A stretch of 64,000 nucleotides of DNA from positions 62,001 through 126,000 of the forward strand of contig MEHQ01002062.1 in assembly GCA_008828725.1 (NCBI GenBank), written 5' to 3'. This document shows positions 1 through 13,700 of this stretch, one piece after another. The notes under the pieces were generated by a model that saw only the letters and a list, made by a program, of their open reading frames with translations, ran no database searches and was not told the DNA's origin. This DNA is from Saccharina japonica. Taxonomy: Eukaryota; Sar; Phaeophyceae; Laminariales; Laminariaceae. How positions within the stretch are numbered: the first letter of the stretch is position 1; each line of letters starts with the position of its first letter. The translations under genes and the position numbers were made by a program.

Positions 1-181
1 CATTGTCAGACACCACCCACAGCGCGCACGATTTTGGCTTCCGTCGTCGATCGCAATGACACACCATCGTCAACGGTTATATGGGCAGTAGCCGGCTATG
101 GTTTCAACGGCTCTCGGTATAGCGGCATGCTACTGTAGGAGTGTACTACTGAAGTACACAGTAACATCGCAACGGGAGTGA
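1..181. other. Left edge, no feature seen
   Basis: I see no gene, RNA or repeat in these bases. Confidence 0.4.
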
Positions 182-285
182 CTAAGAATAGTCCCGGAAA
201 TATTCGCGGGTGGGAGGCAGGTGAATGGGGTCGGACGATTCGATGTATCCGCAGTCCACGATGAACGCATACATGATAAAACCTT
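182..285 (-). CDS. Candidate terminal exon of an unidentified gene
   Basis: An acceptor with a pyrimidine-rich tract (CCCTCCCTTGAGCTTGCAG) precedes 104 nt encoding GFIMYAFIVDCGYIESSDPI, then HLPPTREYFRDYS, and a stop at 182-184. Codon use is GC-ending, like the protease exons. It needs one leftover base from an upstream exon I could not locate. Product unknown. Confidence 0.3.
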
Positions 286-621
286 CTGCAAGCTCAAGGG
301 AGGGGAGACGTATGCGATACATGCGCGGCCACGCAGGCCTCAAAACCGAACGCGGCTGTAGGCATGCCTGGCCACAACAGATCTTCCCCCCCAGCCACAT
401 GACACGAGCACGTGTAAAAAGAGCATTTCGATGCCGTGCTAGCAAGACGCCACCTTTTATAGTGGCAAACGTGGTGGAAATTAAAAACATGGATCAAGGT
501 CGACCTAGCCGTTGCCTAACGCGGCCTCCGAACATATTTTTCTCTACTTGTGTGCGTGTGATTGACAGGCTATTTTATTGATCTAATGTTCTTTGTAATT
601 TAAAGCAAACTTCCCCGATGA

Positions 622-764
622 TCACGGGGGCACGATAGCCTCTCCGAGGTACGGAAATGTTTCCGATCCAAGTTGAACGGACACGGCACACCGCACGGCG
701 GTCGGGAAACGCTGAGTGCACTCATACACCTGTTCCTCCGCAACAATGCGTGTAACCTGTCCGC
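622..764 (-). CDS. Candidate exon of an unidentified gene
   Basis: The acceptor GTCTTTGGTTTATTTAG precedes 143 nt encoding GQVTRIVAEEQVYECTQRF, then PTAVRCAVSVQLGSETFPYL and GEAIVPP before a stop. Composition looks protein-like and it contains no repeat. It may end a gene or splice on at GTGATC near 628, but the phase to the 182-285 candidate does not fit directly. Function not recognised. Confidence 0.3.
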
Positions 765-1532
765 CTAAATAAACCAAAGACGCTCGTACTCTTACGCGGT
801 GACTGTACCTCAAGCATACATAGAACTTCAAACTCCGTCGTACAAAAAACGAGCACATGTTGGGTGTTGTTTCAAAGCCGCCCCGGTGGGAAATCGACGC
901 TGCGTTCCTTGCATGTCACTTCGTTTTTATCCTGCCAACCCCCCGACCAGATGCAAGCTACAGTCTTTCGGACAACGTGAATACTTAAGCGCGCCGATAT
1001 CCTGCTATGAACGCCCTTTTTGTGCAACACATCCTTCGCCAAGGTTCACAGTACGTGTCGAACATCATGATGTGGGCACTGCTCTATGGTTCCGTTTAAC
1101 GAGACACTACTGTAGTTGAAATTGCGAGCTGTGCTAGCTCGTTTACTTTACGTACCCATCGACGTGCTTTTGCGAGTGTTCCGGTTTAACGCAAGCCTCG
1201 GACATATCGATACACCCTAAAGCATCGTGTGCAAAAAAGGAAACTAGTCGACCGGCACTGAAACGGACACCCATCTTTCACAGCCTATGTTTGACGTATC
1301 ACATCTCACACCGTTTGCAGTCCTCACATAAACTAACCAAGGCAATATGGCCCACTTCACCCCTTTTCAACATAATCGGGATGCCGGTCTGCAAGCCCCC
1401 TAAGAATCGCAAGTCGGCCAGTCGCTAGTCTTGCTCAAACGTCTCGCAGGCATGTTTCCAGCCTAATTCAGAAGGGCCGCCACACAACGACACGGGGACA
1501 CATCTAAGGTCTCCTCAGGCTCGTATGACGGC
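765..1532. other. Unannotated intergenic stretch
   Basis: Open frames here are short and lack convincing splice or domain signals. I see no repeat shared with the rest of the window. Confidence 0.4.
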
Positions 1533-1776
1533 AGACGCGCACCATGTTTGTGCTTTAGCGTGGTCACCTGAGGAGCTCTAGAGTACACATCGCCCAAAAC
1601 CACTGATGTTGGAGGAAAATAAAAGTCCTACCCGATGAACAATCCCATGGGCAAACTCTAAGCATAAAATGTAGAAACAGTATGTTTACACGAAACTGAA
1701 TTCGGGTTAAGGAGGCCCGTCTTTCAACAACAAAATCAGCCCCAAACTTGTGCTACCTCCATCGTAGCAACGCGCC
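1533..1776 (-). mobile_element. Degenerate family A transposon
   Basis: Reverse-oriented copy. It has GACGCGCACCATG, GAGGAGCTC, GGAGGAAAATAAAAGT, GGGTTAAGGAG and a terminal GTGCTACCTCCATCGTAGCA. No clear target duplication. Confidence 0.65.
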
Positions 1777-2038
1777 CTAAGGTTTATTGTCCCCGGTGAA
1801 TGGTATCTATACTCCACCCAAACCCTCGCCCTTGACGAAACGCCTATGTATGCGGAAGCCAGCGAATACTACGCCCTCGGCTCTAGGTAGATGCGGTCTG
1901 CGGCTGTAAGCATAAACCGAAGATAAAATCGAACGACAAACATATGAATGAGTTTGTTCACAAGGGTTTCAAAGCTGTTGATCCATTCCCCAGTTCAGCG
2001 AGACCCGTCGCCACAGCGCTAGTACTCGGCTCGAACTC

Positions 2039-2059
2039 CCCCCCCCCCCCCCCCCCCCC
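2039..2059. repeat. C homopolymer run
   Basis: About 20 consecutive C. Similar C or G runs occur at 3946-3957, 4478-4498, 4548-4556, 13309-13319, 13479-13490, 57511-57528 and 57579-57588. Confidence 0.9.
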
Positions 2060-2176
2060 TCTCCCCGTCTGCAACATACCCCAACCCCCGAGCGCGTCTC
2101 AGTATGCTGCAGCTCATGCTTCATGCGGACTCGTCCAACACGTCACGGCGCTTCGCGCTGGGTGCGAGTAACGTCT

Positions 2177-2379
2177 AGCTAGTTTGGGAAAAACCGGACG
2201 TGCCCGGTCCCGGCATGATAGGGATGAGAGGGTCCATAGCCGTACGACTACTACGAGATGCATGGCATGAGTACACGCTAGTTTGGCGGAAAAACCGACT
2301 TGCCCCGTCCCGGCATTTGTAGAGATGAGAGGGCATATAGCCCTACGACTAACGCGAGATGCATGGCTTGAGTACACGC
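2177..2379. repeat. Two-copy ~101-bp tandem repeat
   Basis: Units 2177-2277 and 2278-2379 both begin GCTAGTTTGG and end ATGAGTACACG or TTGAGTACACG, with about 80-85% identity by eye. The flanking 2380-4374 holds no feature I can support beyond homopolymer runs. Confidence 0.85.
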
Positions 2380-4374
2380 CCACCACTGCTACCCACCATA
2401 GGACGGCGCAAGTACAAAGGTATTGGACAACGGGATAAGTTGACTATCCCAGCTACCCAGAAACTGACTGGGGATGAACCCCCTCCCCAATCCCCGTAGA
2501 ATGGTTCGAAAACGCCTTCGTCAGTAATAATACATATAACACTTTCCCGGTATGGTCTCGCTCGAGCCAGTGCTCATGCCCGATATACCAGCGCCATATG
2601 GTTTCATAAAAGTATAAAAAAATACGCCAGCTGTGAGCAGTAACGATTGCACGGTTAAACCTCACATTTGCAAGCTGCGTGATACGTCAGACACGCTTCA
2701 AACGCTATAGCATCGGCCACACTGATCGGCCCGGGTTACTCGGGCGGGTATCATAGCGGGCATCTCCGACTCCAAGATATTGGCCTGGGTACCGTACTCC
2801 CGCGGGAGCACGTACATGATGGCACTGTACATACTCATATTATGAACGCTACTAGAATAACCTTGCTACGAGACGCCGGTGGCTGATAGTGTCACACCCC
2901 GCCGTGCTACTCGTACTGTTTGTGGTGTGTTGCACAGGGGTTCTAAAACTGTTGAGGATTGATCCGAACTCCAATCAGAAGCCTGATAAACTGAGTTTTT
3001 TTGTATATGTATCGGGTTAAAACCGCTTTTTTACCCACATCTTGCAAAATACAAAATGTAGGCGCCGAGCTGGTAACGCTTTCCTTCCCAAAACCCGAGC
3101 TTCCAAAACGCAAAACCCACGGTACACCCAACCTTCGGAGGCAACTGCTCTAGGAAAGCGGTCGAGCAGGCTATAGGGGGTCAACGGTTACTACTGTGGT
3201 GGACTTCGACTCGTGATGCTGTTCAGACGGCCGCTGTATCTTATGAGGTGAGCTGCTCAAGGTTTGAGGACATCAAACACCACCCCCGACCCAACGGCCG
3301 ACTTTGACGCACCATACCAGCGACGCGCGACACACACACACAAATACCATCTAACGATTCAAAAGACCGATAGTGTCACAAACTCGATACGCAATAAAAT
3401 ATGATCTGGCAAATAATAACATGCAATGCACACCGTTGACGCAAACGATTATCGGTGTGTAGTTTACCTCTTCAATCCAGTTGAACAGCCGCCTCCGTCA
3501 GAAAATAATCCTCGCGCTCAATCATGCGACCCCCCCCTACCACCCCTTCCACGAACGGCTCCGTCGTCAGTGAATGAAACTCGCGATCAAAACTGCTACC
3601 CCTCCCCGACCAAGCTCAGAAACGCGCGTTGGGAGCTCTCACGTATCTCCCTAAAAATAAACAGGTTTTGTTTTTGTTTTCAAAGAAATATCAAAATCGG
3701 GCACTTACCCCCGTTCCACTCGTATGAAGGTACTTGTTGGGGATAATATTGTAAAACCAACTAATAGGCTTGACGATGTTGGATACTGTATGCAGTTCCC
3801 TCCCTTCAGATCGATTCACGAACCACCGTCAAGTCCTAAATGTTCTGACAAAATAATCTTACCCCTGTCTCCGTTCGCGTTACACCCTTGCTGCGGGGAC
3901 GGGAGGCTACGAGTACTGTATTCAGGCACCTACGAGGGCATACCGGGGGGGGGGGGCTGGAACAATTTTATCTATACACTGTGTTTTAAGCCAGATGTTG
4001 GGCCAGATTGGCTCTGTACCTCGCTCAAAATTGGACATGGAACGTAAATTTTGTGGGCCCAAGCGTGCGTAACAAAACCAGCCCCAGAATCAGTGCATAT
4101 TATCCTGAACACGAAAATACGTAGTAAACAACCAAACAACAATTGGACTGCAAAAGGGATAAAGGGTCCCGGGAGAGAGAGAGAAAACCCTCTCTTCATC
4201 ACGAGTTAACCTGCACGAATGGTCGGACACCACAGGACCCCCAAACGGGAAAAACAAAACTGTCAACCATGATAACGGAACACATGGTTCGGGGGACAAC
4301 CTTGGAGTTAGGCCCACGATATCGGAGGGCGAACCCAGCAAACAGAACCAAACTTTGGTTCACAAACGCAAGGG

Positions 4375-4477
4375 GGAGGGAGGGGTACTTCACTTTCATG
4401 CATGACCGTACAGTTGTCGTATGCCCATAGACCCTTGCATCCCTACAATGCCGGCACGGAGCATGTCGGGTTTTCAG
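4375..4477 (+). repeat. Dispersed repeat family E, copy 1 (partial)
   Basis: Shares CATAGACCCTTGCATCCCTA and the following CAATGCCGG..GGGTTTTCA with 18840-19034 and 38077-38256. It is cut off by a G run. It lies in the 3' flank of the protease gene. Confidence 0.75.
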
Positions 4478-4586
4478 GGGGGGGAGGGGGGGGGGGGGTA
4501 CATTATGATTGCTGGCCCCCTCGTGGGGGGTCTGGATTATATGCCTCCCCCCCCCGTTCGTGGTGGTGCACGCAGCAAAGCAGGGG

Positions 4587-4703
4587 TTAGAAGTGCATCA
4601 TGATACCGTCCACTTTGTCGACAACATTGCCGTCGCCGTCGATGGTGAGGACGGTAGAGGTCTTCGCCGTGTCGGCGAAACCAACAGCCGTGGAGGTCGA
4701 GGA
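4587..4703 (-). CDS. Protease gene exon 9: C-terminus and stop
   Basis: Proposed terminal exon from acceptor GTGCGCAG at 4704. It encodes SSTSTAVGFADTAKT, then VLTIDGDGNVVDKVDG, and ends at TAA (4587-4589). It joins exon 8 in phase 0. An upstream acceptor at about 4728 has a better pyrimidine tract (CCCTTTTGCAG) but joins exon 8 out of this frame, so it would need another exon or another ending. The DGDGN segment could be a turn or a cation-binding loop; no family assigned. Confidence 0.6.
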   Translation of the reverse strand, partial: SSTSTAVGFADTAKTSTVLTIDGDGNVVDKVDGIMMHF

Positions 4704-7700
4704 CTGCGCACGAAGCATAAGGCCTGCAAAAGGGTGACGAAGACGCAAAGACGAGACATAAATATTGGCACGGACCAAGATTGCGATGCTGAGACGGAAG
4801 CGACATGTATGGCCCGACATGCGCTATAATATTTTGCCTCTTTCACTAAATTAATGAATTATACCCCCACACACCACGAATAATCTATCTATGTACTATA
4901 TTATCCTGCTCTTATACCAGGTATGATATACTGTGTATCTGCGGGAATCGTGTGACTGTTTGGATGCAAGACGTAGGTTGATATATATATGTGCATGCCT
5001 ACCACGCTGGGGGCTAGGGACGACGCAAACTATCAAGCAAAGAGCTCCAGCTCACCACGTTCGGATGGAAGAGTGTACGGATCCACCTGACGCAAAGAAG
5101 GAGAGCGACAACAAGGGGCAAAGTATTCACCGCGGGTGCTCAGCATTGAGTGATGGATACAATCTGCATAGTCGCATCTATTGCGGGAGGGCCATAGTAA
5201 ATAGGACCAAACATTGTTATTTAAAACAGGTAAATATATAGGATTTTGAGTTTACCGTAGGTTCTCTTTACTATGGTCCCCCGTTTTTTGGGGTGCATCT
5301 GGTCAATGGTCCCTAGGATATTTTTATTCCGCTTGGCCATCTGACAAATGTGCATCTCTTAGTCCAGTCATACCATTCACATACACCTATATATCACAGT
5401 CATCAATCATCCCTGGATACTATTATCAGTCACATGTATACCAATAATATGGCCGTCCTCCGAATGAATGAATGGCTGTATACCGACTCCTTGCCGATTT
5501 GTTCAGCAATCAAACCTGAAAGGGTGTCATGTACGTGTACCGTTCAGTCAAATCTATGTTCCCCTTCTTCAGGAAAAGATCGACACACCCTCACACCTAA
5601 ATATGAGAATATATGTACACGGTCCAGTTACTGCCCCGGCGGGCAGGCAAACTTCCAGCAAAAGCGAACCACACTTGGATATTGGGATATCGGTATCGTT
5701 ATAGTCACTGTACTGTATTATCCAACGGTGCTGCTGCTGCTGTGGCAGCGGAAGCGCAAGCTCCCGTGACCTAGGACTCGTGTGCAATGATACCCTCGGC
5801 AGTCCGGACATGTTTCTGCGGGGGTCAATTAAATATACTGCCCCTGACATTCTTGCAGAAACGGAGATAAAAACGGTAAATAAACCGCTGGATGTGAGTT
5901 AGGGGGACAGGCAAGGGCGCAACGCACGGACGCACGCGCGCTGCGGTGACACGGCTTGGGGCAAACCCATATCGAGTGTTGTACAGTATTATACGTACAC
6001 GACGGCCGTTATAAGAACCTCCTATTTTGACTATAAAGGCTCGCGGCATACAGTGATGTCACGCTCTTGACCCTTCAAAAACTGGTCCCACGTTTTTGGG
6101 GATAAACTACTTGGAATTAGTGTTGGATATTTGTTTTCAGTTCTGAACGGGTTGAAGGGTGCTACGTACCCCCGGGTAGGATTTAAAGTGGCGTTCCTCT
6201 CTGAGTACAGATGCAGCTGCTTATAATAATCGCTGGACTTTGGTGAATTACACAAAAATGAACAACGCGTGCTACGGTAGAGGTAGCACGTTTTGGATTA
6301 ATCGTTTTCTGAACGATCGGGCTCCTTAACCCGAATTCGTCGGACTTTCATTTTTGTGACGAATAATGTTTTACAGTAGAGTATGCTTCGGTCATGATAT
6401 TTATGATCCGGCCGCACTTTGATTTCCCTCCAAAAGTGAGGCATGACGCTCCTTAAGTGAGGAGCTCATGAAAAACATGGTGCACCTCTATCGTAGCATG
6501 CATCTGACAGTATATATAGTGATCTCACGCTCTTAATGGTGTTGTTTATGCACCCTAGGGTAGCATTTAGACGATAATAGCTGAAAAGTGCTGAATTACT
6601 AAAAATGACAGCAGATATATATAGTGATGCCATACCTACGCTCTTGAATGGTGCTATGTATGTACCCTCGGGTAGGATTCAGATTGCCGTTACTGTCTGA
6701 GCACAGATGCTTAGATTTTGCTGACATTTCATAAATTTCTAGAACAACGACAGAGGAAGTGAATATCTATTCAGTGATTTAAGTGGATTGACACATACAT
6801 GCTACGATAAAGGTGCACCATGTTTGTTCGAGATTCTCACTTAAGGAGCGTCATACCTCACCGAAAAAATGGTTTTGGAGGAAAATAAAAGTGCTGGCGG
6901 ATGATAAATATCCTGACCGAAGTATACTCAGAAACATGATTCGTCCCAAAAACGAAAGTCCGACGAATTCGGGTTAAGGAGCGCGATCGTTCAGAAAACG
7001 ATTCCGCCAACAAGTGCTACCTCTGCCGTAGCACGCGTCGACTGCACTGTTTGTAAGGACTGCTTCATTCGAACTGGCGGTTACTCGAGTGTCATTTGGC
7101 TGGGTTCAAATTTATTTGGTACTGGGACTCTGCCGACTTTTTTTGCGGCTTACCATGGTTGCGTCGACGGTGTAGTCGGTGTCGTCGAGGACGGCCGCAG
7201 TCATCTTGGACAGCGACATCATCTGCAGAGCAGAGGGAGATATACGACAATCCGAAAAACATGTAAAAATCGCGGTACAGCAGTAGTAGTGGACGGTCAC
7301 TGCGCCATGATAAAAAAAGCATCAACAGATCTCTGACGAACCGTGTGAAAAAAACATGGAAACTAAAATAGACGATTACCGAGCCATGCGCTCGAAACGC
7401 ACTAACGCGTGTCCCTGTCGGGACATCACATTGGACGAATTCACGATACAAAGTGGCGATTACCTCAACGAACGGCCCATCTCTCTCTGGGTTAACGGGG
7501 ATGAGGCATGTAAGTGTGTGCCGAGCGATGCATTGCAAGGAGACACGCAGCACGGCCCCCCGCTGGTCGTAGACTGTTGATAACACCAAACACCGGTATA
7601 TCGTGATTTTAGTCGCTACTATCTCCGGCTCAAAAAGGAGCTACAACAGTAGTAGTAGTAGTAGTAGTAGTAGTAGGTCGACGCTATCGATGTGCTTTAC

Positions 7701-10700
7701 ATGTGTATAGTTTTTCCTGCTGAAGCCCCCGAAGGAATCAACATGCGAATGTTTTCGATATAATGTTCGGTCTACTATGTATTAAAAGCATGCACTCACA
7801 GGGTCGACGAAGCCCGTCATCAACTCATCGGTGAAAATATCCTCGTCGAAATGGCCGCACGCCGTTCCTGCGAGGAGTTGAGCAGAAGGCGCGGGTCACA
7901 TCAGTTACAGTAGATGCATGCTACGATAGAGATAGCACTTTTTCCGTGAAGTGGTTTCTGAATTATGATCGAGCTCCTTAACCCAGCCATTATTTCTGTT
8001 GCAAGATTGTTCCTTGTTTGCTTCAGCCATGGGTTTTTCAATCGGGTATGATAGCACTTTTACTTTCCTCCCTTAATGATCACTTTGGGGTGAGCTGTAG
8101 AGCGCTTCAAGTAACCACCCTTCCAAGGCAAAAACATGGTGGTGCACCTCTATCATAGCGTGCGTCAGTAGTAGTCGTGGTGGATTTCGTTAATATCACG
8201 GGGGCGGGGGGGGGCATCGCAAGCCCTAAAACCTATCTAGTAAAGAAGACCAAACATTGTTGGTAAAAAAAGGGAAATATACCGTAGGTCCTATCTACTA
8301 TGTGTGGTCCCGACGCGTGCTACGATAGAGGTAGCATTTTTCGGCTGAACCGTTTTCTGAACGATCGGGCTCCTTACCCCAAATTCGTCGGACTTTCATT
8401 CTTGTGACGAAACATTTTTCAGAATCTACTTAAGGTCATGAGATTGTTCATGCGGCAGCACTTTCATTTTCCTCCAAAATCATTTGTTCGGTGAGGTTCG
8501 ACGCTCCTAAAGTGAGGAGCTCAGAAAAAAACATGGAGAACCTCTACCGTAGCATGCGTCTCCCACGTAAATAGTTTGGTCACGACGAAGGGGGGTCATA
8601 GTAAGACGCGTGCTACGATAGAGGTTGCACTTTTTTGGCTGATGAAATATTTTCTGAATTACGGAGCTCCTTAACTCCAAATCATCGCCGGAAATGATTT
8701 CTTGTGTTTTGTTGCTACATTTTTCTTTTTTACGGGGCATTGTCGTCGGGTCTAGCACTTTAGTTTTCCTCCGAAAACAGCTTTTTCACGAGGTAGGTGT
8801 GGGGCTCCTCCACTACAATCAAGAGATCACTCTCAGAAAATATAGGGTGCACCTCTATCGTAGCACGCGTCGGAAATAGGACCAAATATTAACGCGTGTT
8901 CTATCGTAGCACGCGTCGGAAATAGGACCAAATATTAACGCGTGCTACGGTAGAGGTAGCACGTTTTGGCTGAATCGTTTTCTGAACGATTGGGCTCCTT
9001 AACCCGAATTCGTCGGACTTTCATTTTCGTGACGAAAAACGTTTCAGGGTATACCTCGGATATGATATTTCGCATCGGGCAGCACTTTTATTTGCCTCCA
9101 TTTTGTTTTTTGGGTTAGGCATGACGCTCCTCAAGTGAGGAGCTCAGAAAAAACATGGTGCACCTCTATCGTAGCATGCGTCTAATTGTTAGTACAAATG
9201 CGGAAATATATAGGTTTTTTAGTGTATTGTAGGTCCTGTTTACCATGGTCCCCCGTAATCGCCAAAAAATGCCCTGCTTACTATGCGACCCCCCGACGCG
9301 TGCTACGGTAGAGGTAGCACGTTTTGACTGAATCGGTTTCTGAACGATCGGGCTCCTCAACCCCAATTCGTCGGACTTTCATTTTTGTGACGAATATTGT
9401 TTCAGAGTATAAATACCTCGGTCATGGGATTTCGCATCCGGCAGCACTTTTAGTTTCCTCCGAAATCATTTTCTCGGTGAGGTATGTCACTCCTTAAGTG
9501 ACCACCCTTAGAAGGCAGAAACATGGTGCACCTCTATCGTAGCATGCATCGACTATCAACAAATCGTCCGGTAACATCTTGGATCAATGTACGGGCGTAG
9601 AGGCCCTAACCCTNACCCTAACCCTAACCCTGACAAAGCTCGACTCGTGACAAAACAACGCGAGCAAAGCTGCACTCCGGCCGGACTGCTACTTACTGCT
9701 GTAGATATCTAACGACTACATAAAAACGCGTTTCGGACGCAAAACACGGTTTTGACATGATAGCCACAAAAAGTCGATCCAGTAGTCCCCCGCCCCCCGC
9801 CCGTGATCACATATTGGGAGGTGACACGCGCAAGAATAATCAGTGGTACTTAAGGGCGGCGCCTTAGTTGACTGAACATCCCCAAACGTGAGCTTTCTAA
9901 GGAGTTTGTTCGAGCAATCCGGGACTAATCATAACAATGGTAAACGCTGCGTGCAGTCTCCTACCACCCTGTCCCGAAATATAAAAAACAATTTATTAAA
10001 TATTAATGTATAAAATGGGCTTATATTTCGGTACAGAGTGGTTTAAATCAAGTACGTTCGAGAAAGTACCGTACAATACTACAGTTAGTAACCCGATACA
10101 CTGAGGCATATGGTACGGTAGAGGTGCACGATGATTGTTTTTTCTGGGGCAACTCACGTGAGGACCTGTATACCAATAGTAAGTCATAAATACTACGAGC
10201 TGCTTCCAGAGACATCCAGAGCTTTACCCCTTCGCAACTTCGCGCTTTGGTTTTTGAGAGTTGGATAACGAAACTTGGCAGGGATGTGCGTCACAACACG
10301 AAGACAAAACGTACGACTGGCCTTTTATTTGTTTTGTTTTTTCGTTCTTCAGGTACACTTTTCCATATTGTCTGCATGTTTTGGCGACTTTGACCGTCCC
10401 TCATGCACATGTATTTATTTTTTTCAAAAAAAGCCAGTCTCTACTTGTTTCGTAATTTTGTTGCGCACAACCGTGTCATACTTTCGTGTTACAACTCTTA
10501 AAAACCAAAGCGCAAAAACGATTCCCGTGAGGAGTAAATATCCCCCTAAGGTGCCAAAATTGCTCTATATATTGATCTATTAATAGTACTTTGGGAGGCG
10601 TTTCTTACAACAGCCCCTCACGGCTTGCAAATCGAAAACAGTGTCACGAACGTCTTCCTCTTGTTGATGCGATCATGTCAACATGTCTAGTGTCGAATAT

Positions 10701-13700
10701 GTCGACGTACTGACCGACATATGGCCTGATTTCAAAGTATCTTGATTTAACTATAGGAATACCATCCCTATGTGAAATACCGCCTCCCCAAGTAGTACGA
10801 CAATGTCCGTATCTCGCGAACTACAACTCGCACTACAAAAATCGTTTCACCGATGTGTTCCCCGTGTTCATGCGGTCGTGTAGATATATGTATTGTTGCA
10901 AAAAACAGTGTATTCCGTTTGTTATTTGCCGAAGGTGGAATTTTACGCCTTTTAGTAAGTAATATATACTATTGTAAGGCTAAGTAATACCTGGTATATA
11001 ATAATAAAAAGTCATACTTCGTATAGTAGTTAATAAATACTCATAGCAAGTAATATACAATTATAGTATGTAATATATAATAGTAAATAATACATACTAA
11101 TATATACGAATCGTAAGTCCAAAACTGAGGTTCGGAGGGGGCGAGTAAGGGTGTTAACAATAACATGGCCTCGGTGTACAATGAGCAATGTTGCAACGAC
11201 GCGTGCTACGATAGAGGTATGCCTTTTTGGATGTTTTTGTTTTCTGAATTACGGGGAGCTTCTTAACCCAAAATCATGGGAATTTCACTCTTGTCATACA
11301 CACTATTTTTCGTTTTATACTTAGGCCCTGGGATTCTTCCTCCAAAACCCGTTTTTGACTACTGCAGGTATAGAGCCCCTTAAGGGAGACACCTCGGAAA
11401 CAAAATGGTGTACCTCTACCGGAGCATGCGTTACTAACAATATAGAGCCCCCGGGAGGAGCATCATATCTAAACATGGTGAACCTCTCTACCGTCGTGGC
11501 ATTACGTCGTGTATTCTCTCGCTTACCGGCGCCAAAGTCCAACTCGATGATGTTAGCGTCGGGGCCGCCAAGGTCGGCGTAGGTGCTCACGGCCGCGGGA
11601 CAGTTCCAGACAGGGCTGCCGTCCGTCGTACACGAGCTGCAGGTAGCAAATGGCGGCTCCCACAGGGTGCTTGCGGTGGGGCATACCATCATCAACACAC
11701 ACAAACAAACAAACAAAACGTGTATTGGATTCCATTGTCGTACGCTTCTCTGGCCGGCGTGCTGTGTGTTTTAGCAGTATAGGTTTCGTTGCGTATCTAC
11801 AGTAGGTGACGGGGGGTCGTTAAAATTAGGACGAAATATTGGCTGTAAAATAAGGTAAATGTATAGGTTTTGGCGTATACGGCAGGTACAATTTACTATG
11901 GTCCCCCCTGTAATGGGTTACGGACTGGGTTATCGCGCTAAGTTTAATTTCGTCCCAAATAAAATCAGCCATTGGGGCGAAGAATAAAGCTCATCTCAAC
12001 AACGGCGAGCATATAATATATATACATATATATATATGTATATATATAATTATGTCGTATAGACGATAGAGGATAATGATTCTGTCCGAAATAATATATT
12101 ACCGACCCCAGGCTTCTTAACCTGACATCGTGGGAATACCAGTATATATAGTGTTGCGCCGAGATTCACAACCTCTAAGCGGTGGGGTTGTTTGCCGAGT
12201 TTAACTTTTCAACCTGCTCTCAAAACAAAAGGCTTTGAGCAACTTACTAATAGTACAGATACTAAAAACAACAGTAGCATGGAGCTCCTCTAGTGAGAAG
12301 GAGAGAGTCCTCCGGTTCAAAGGTTATATGCCACCCCTATAAGTAATAGGGGTGCGTTTGTCAGTCGTATGTATGGCTCTTTTTATGCTTACTGACCCAC
12401 TGTGACCGCTTGCTGTCCCAAGCGCTCCGACGGATTAGGTAGCACGCGTAGACACTCCAAGCCCCAAACTCTCGAACCGTTACCGCATGTTCAATTTACC
12501 TAGAACGGTTTCAACCCCCGGGTCCACTATTTGAAGGCATGCCTATACAATCTACAAAACCCCCTCCAATGAGGGGCAGCTTTTGCGACAATCTAGTTGT
12601 CACCCCCAACCGTGGCTCATGCCCCGGACAAGTGCTACGATAGGGGGAGTACCCACATTTTCACTACCGGGTTTAGGCCACTCGGACGAGTGGCTCCGAA
12701 TCCAATTGAAAATTGGACCTAAATATAGTCTGTTCGTGTTACGTTTGACCTAAATATAGTCTGTTCGTGTTACGTAACAAAACCTCCAATGGCGGTGCAT
12801 ATAAAACAACAAACAAGAAAAACAGAAAAAAAACTTGTGCATACAACGCCAACGCACTAAAGCAAGTAACTCGGCCGAGCAGCTCTGTGCAGGTGAAAGA
12901 CAAGAACCCATAATACATGACCCCCATACCGTGGCACGACACCCCCGCCTCGCATTGTATACCGCTCTCACCCGATGCCAATGACGTGTCCCATCTCGTG
13001 AAGAATAACGCCTTCGAACAGACCGTTTTCCTCGAGGAACTCAACGTCGGCAATATCAAAGGTCATAATGCCTTCGAAACTGATGCTCGGGCAGTCGGCC
13101 CACACCAGAGTCGGACCAGCCATGCCGACGACTCCGAACTCTCCGTCGATGTCGTCCAGCGTAGCCTCGATGAGGAGCTGGCCTGGCGGGGAGTCGGCGT
13201 CGCCTCCGCAGGGCACGTGGGTGATGACCTCGGCCCACCTGTGCGCAAGGTGCCAAAGGGACACGAGAGAAGGGGGTAAGGTGTGCTTGTGCACGTAAGA
13301 GAAGAATCACCCCCCCCCCACAAGTCTTTGTAATATATGGATTCTTTGTGTTATATGGAAACAACGTAATGAGCGCCCAAGTGTTGGAGGTGTCTCTATT
13401 AGGAGTAGGAACGGTGCTCCGTCTCGAAAGGGATGCGTGGTCAATGGTCAAATGACTAAGGCAAGCAATAAATGAGTACCCCCCCCCCCCACAAGGCTAA
13501 AAGGGTTTGCAAGGGTCAGGCGCAATCGTCTTCTGGCCGGTTTCGATTCCCAGAGAGGTGGGGGCAAGGAACGGTTAGATACAGACGCGTGCTGCTGCGA
13601 TAGAGGTAGCACGTTTTGCCTGAAAAAAAAGCGTTTCTGAATGAATGGGCCCCCTTAACCCCCAAAATCGTCGGAATTTTCAACTTTTTTTTTTGTGTTG

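Larger units (their letters stand above)
8590..9257. mobile_element. Family C element interrupted by two family A copies
   Basis: GGGGGGTCATAGTAA, then family A 8605-8871, then AATAGGACCAAATATTA, then family A 8938-9182, then AAATATATAGG to CATGGTCCCCC. A 46-bp unit spanning the A/C junction is tandemly duplicated (8855-8900 and 8901-8946). Confidence 0.75.

Noticed and set aside
7092-7589. 165-codon minus-strand frame over exon 8
   Set aside because: It reads exon 8 in the wrong frame; the frame LSKMTAAVLDD fits the protease family and the neighbouring splice phases.
13440-13575. tRNA-like sequence (GGTTTCGATTCCC downstream of TGACTAAGGC)
   Set aside because: The B-box-like piece is imperfect and I could not form acceptor and anticodon stems.
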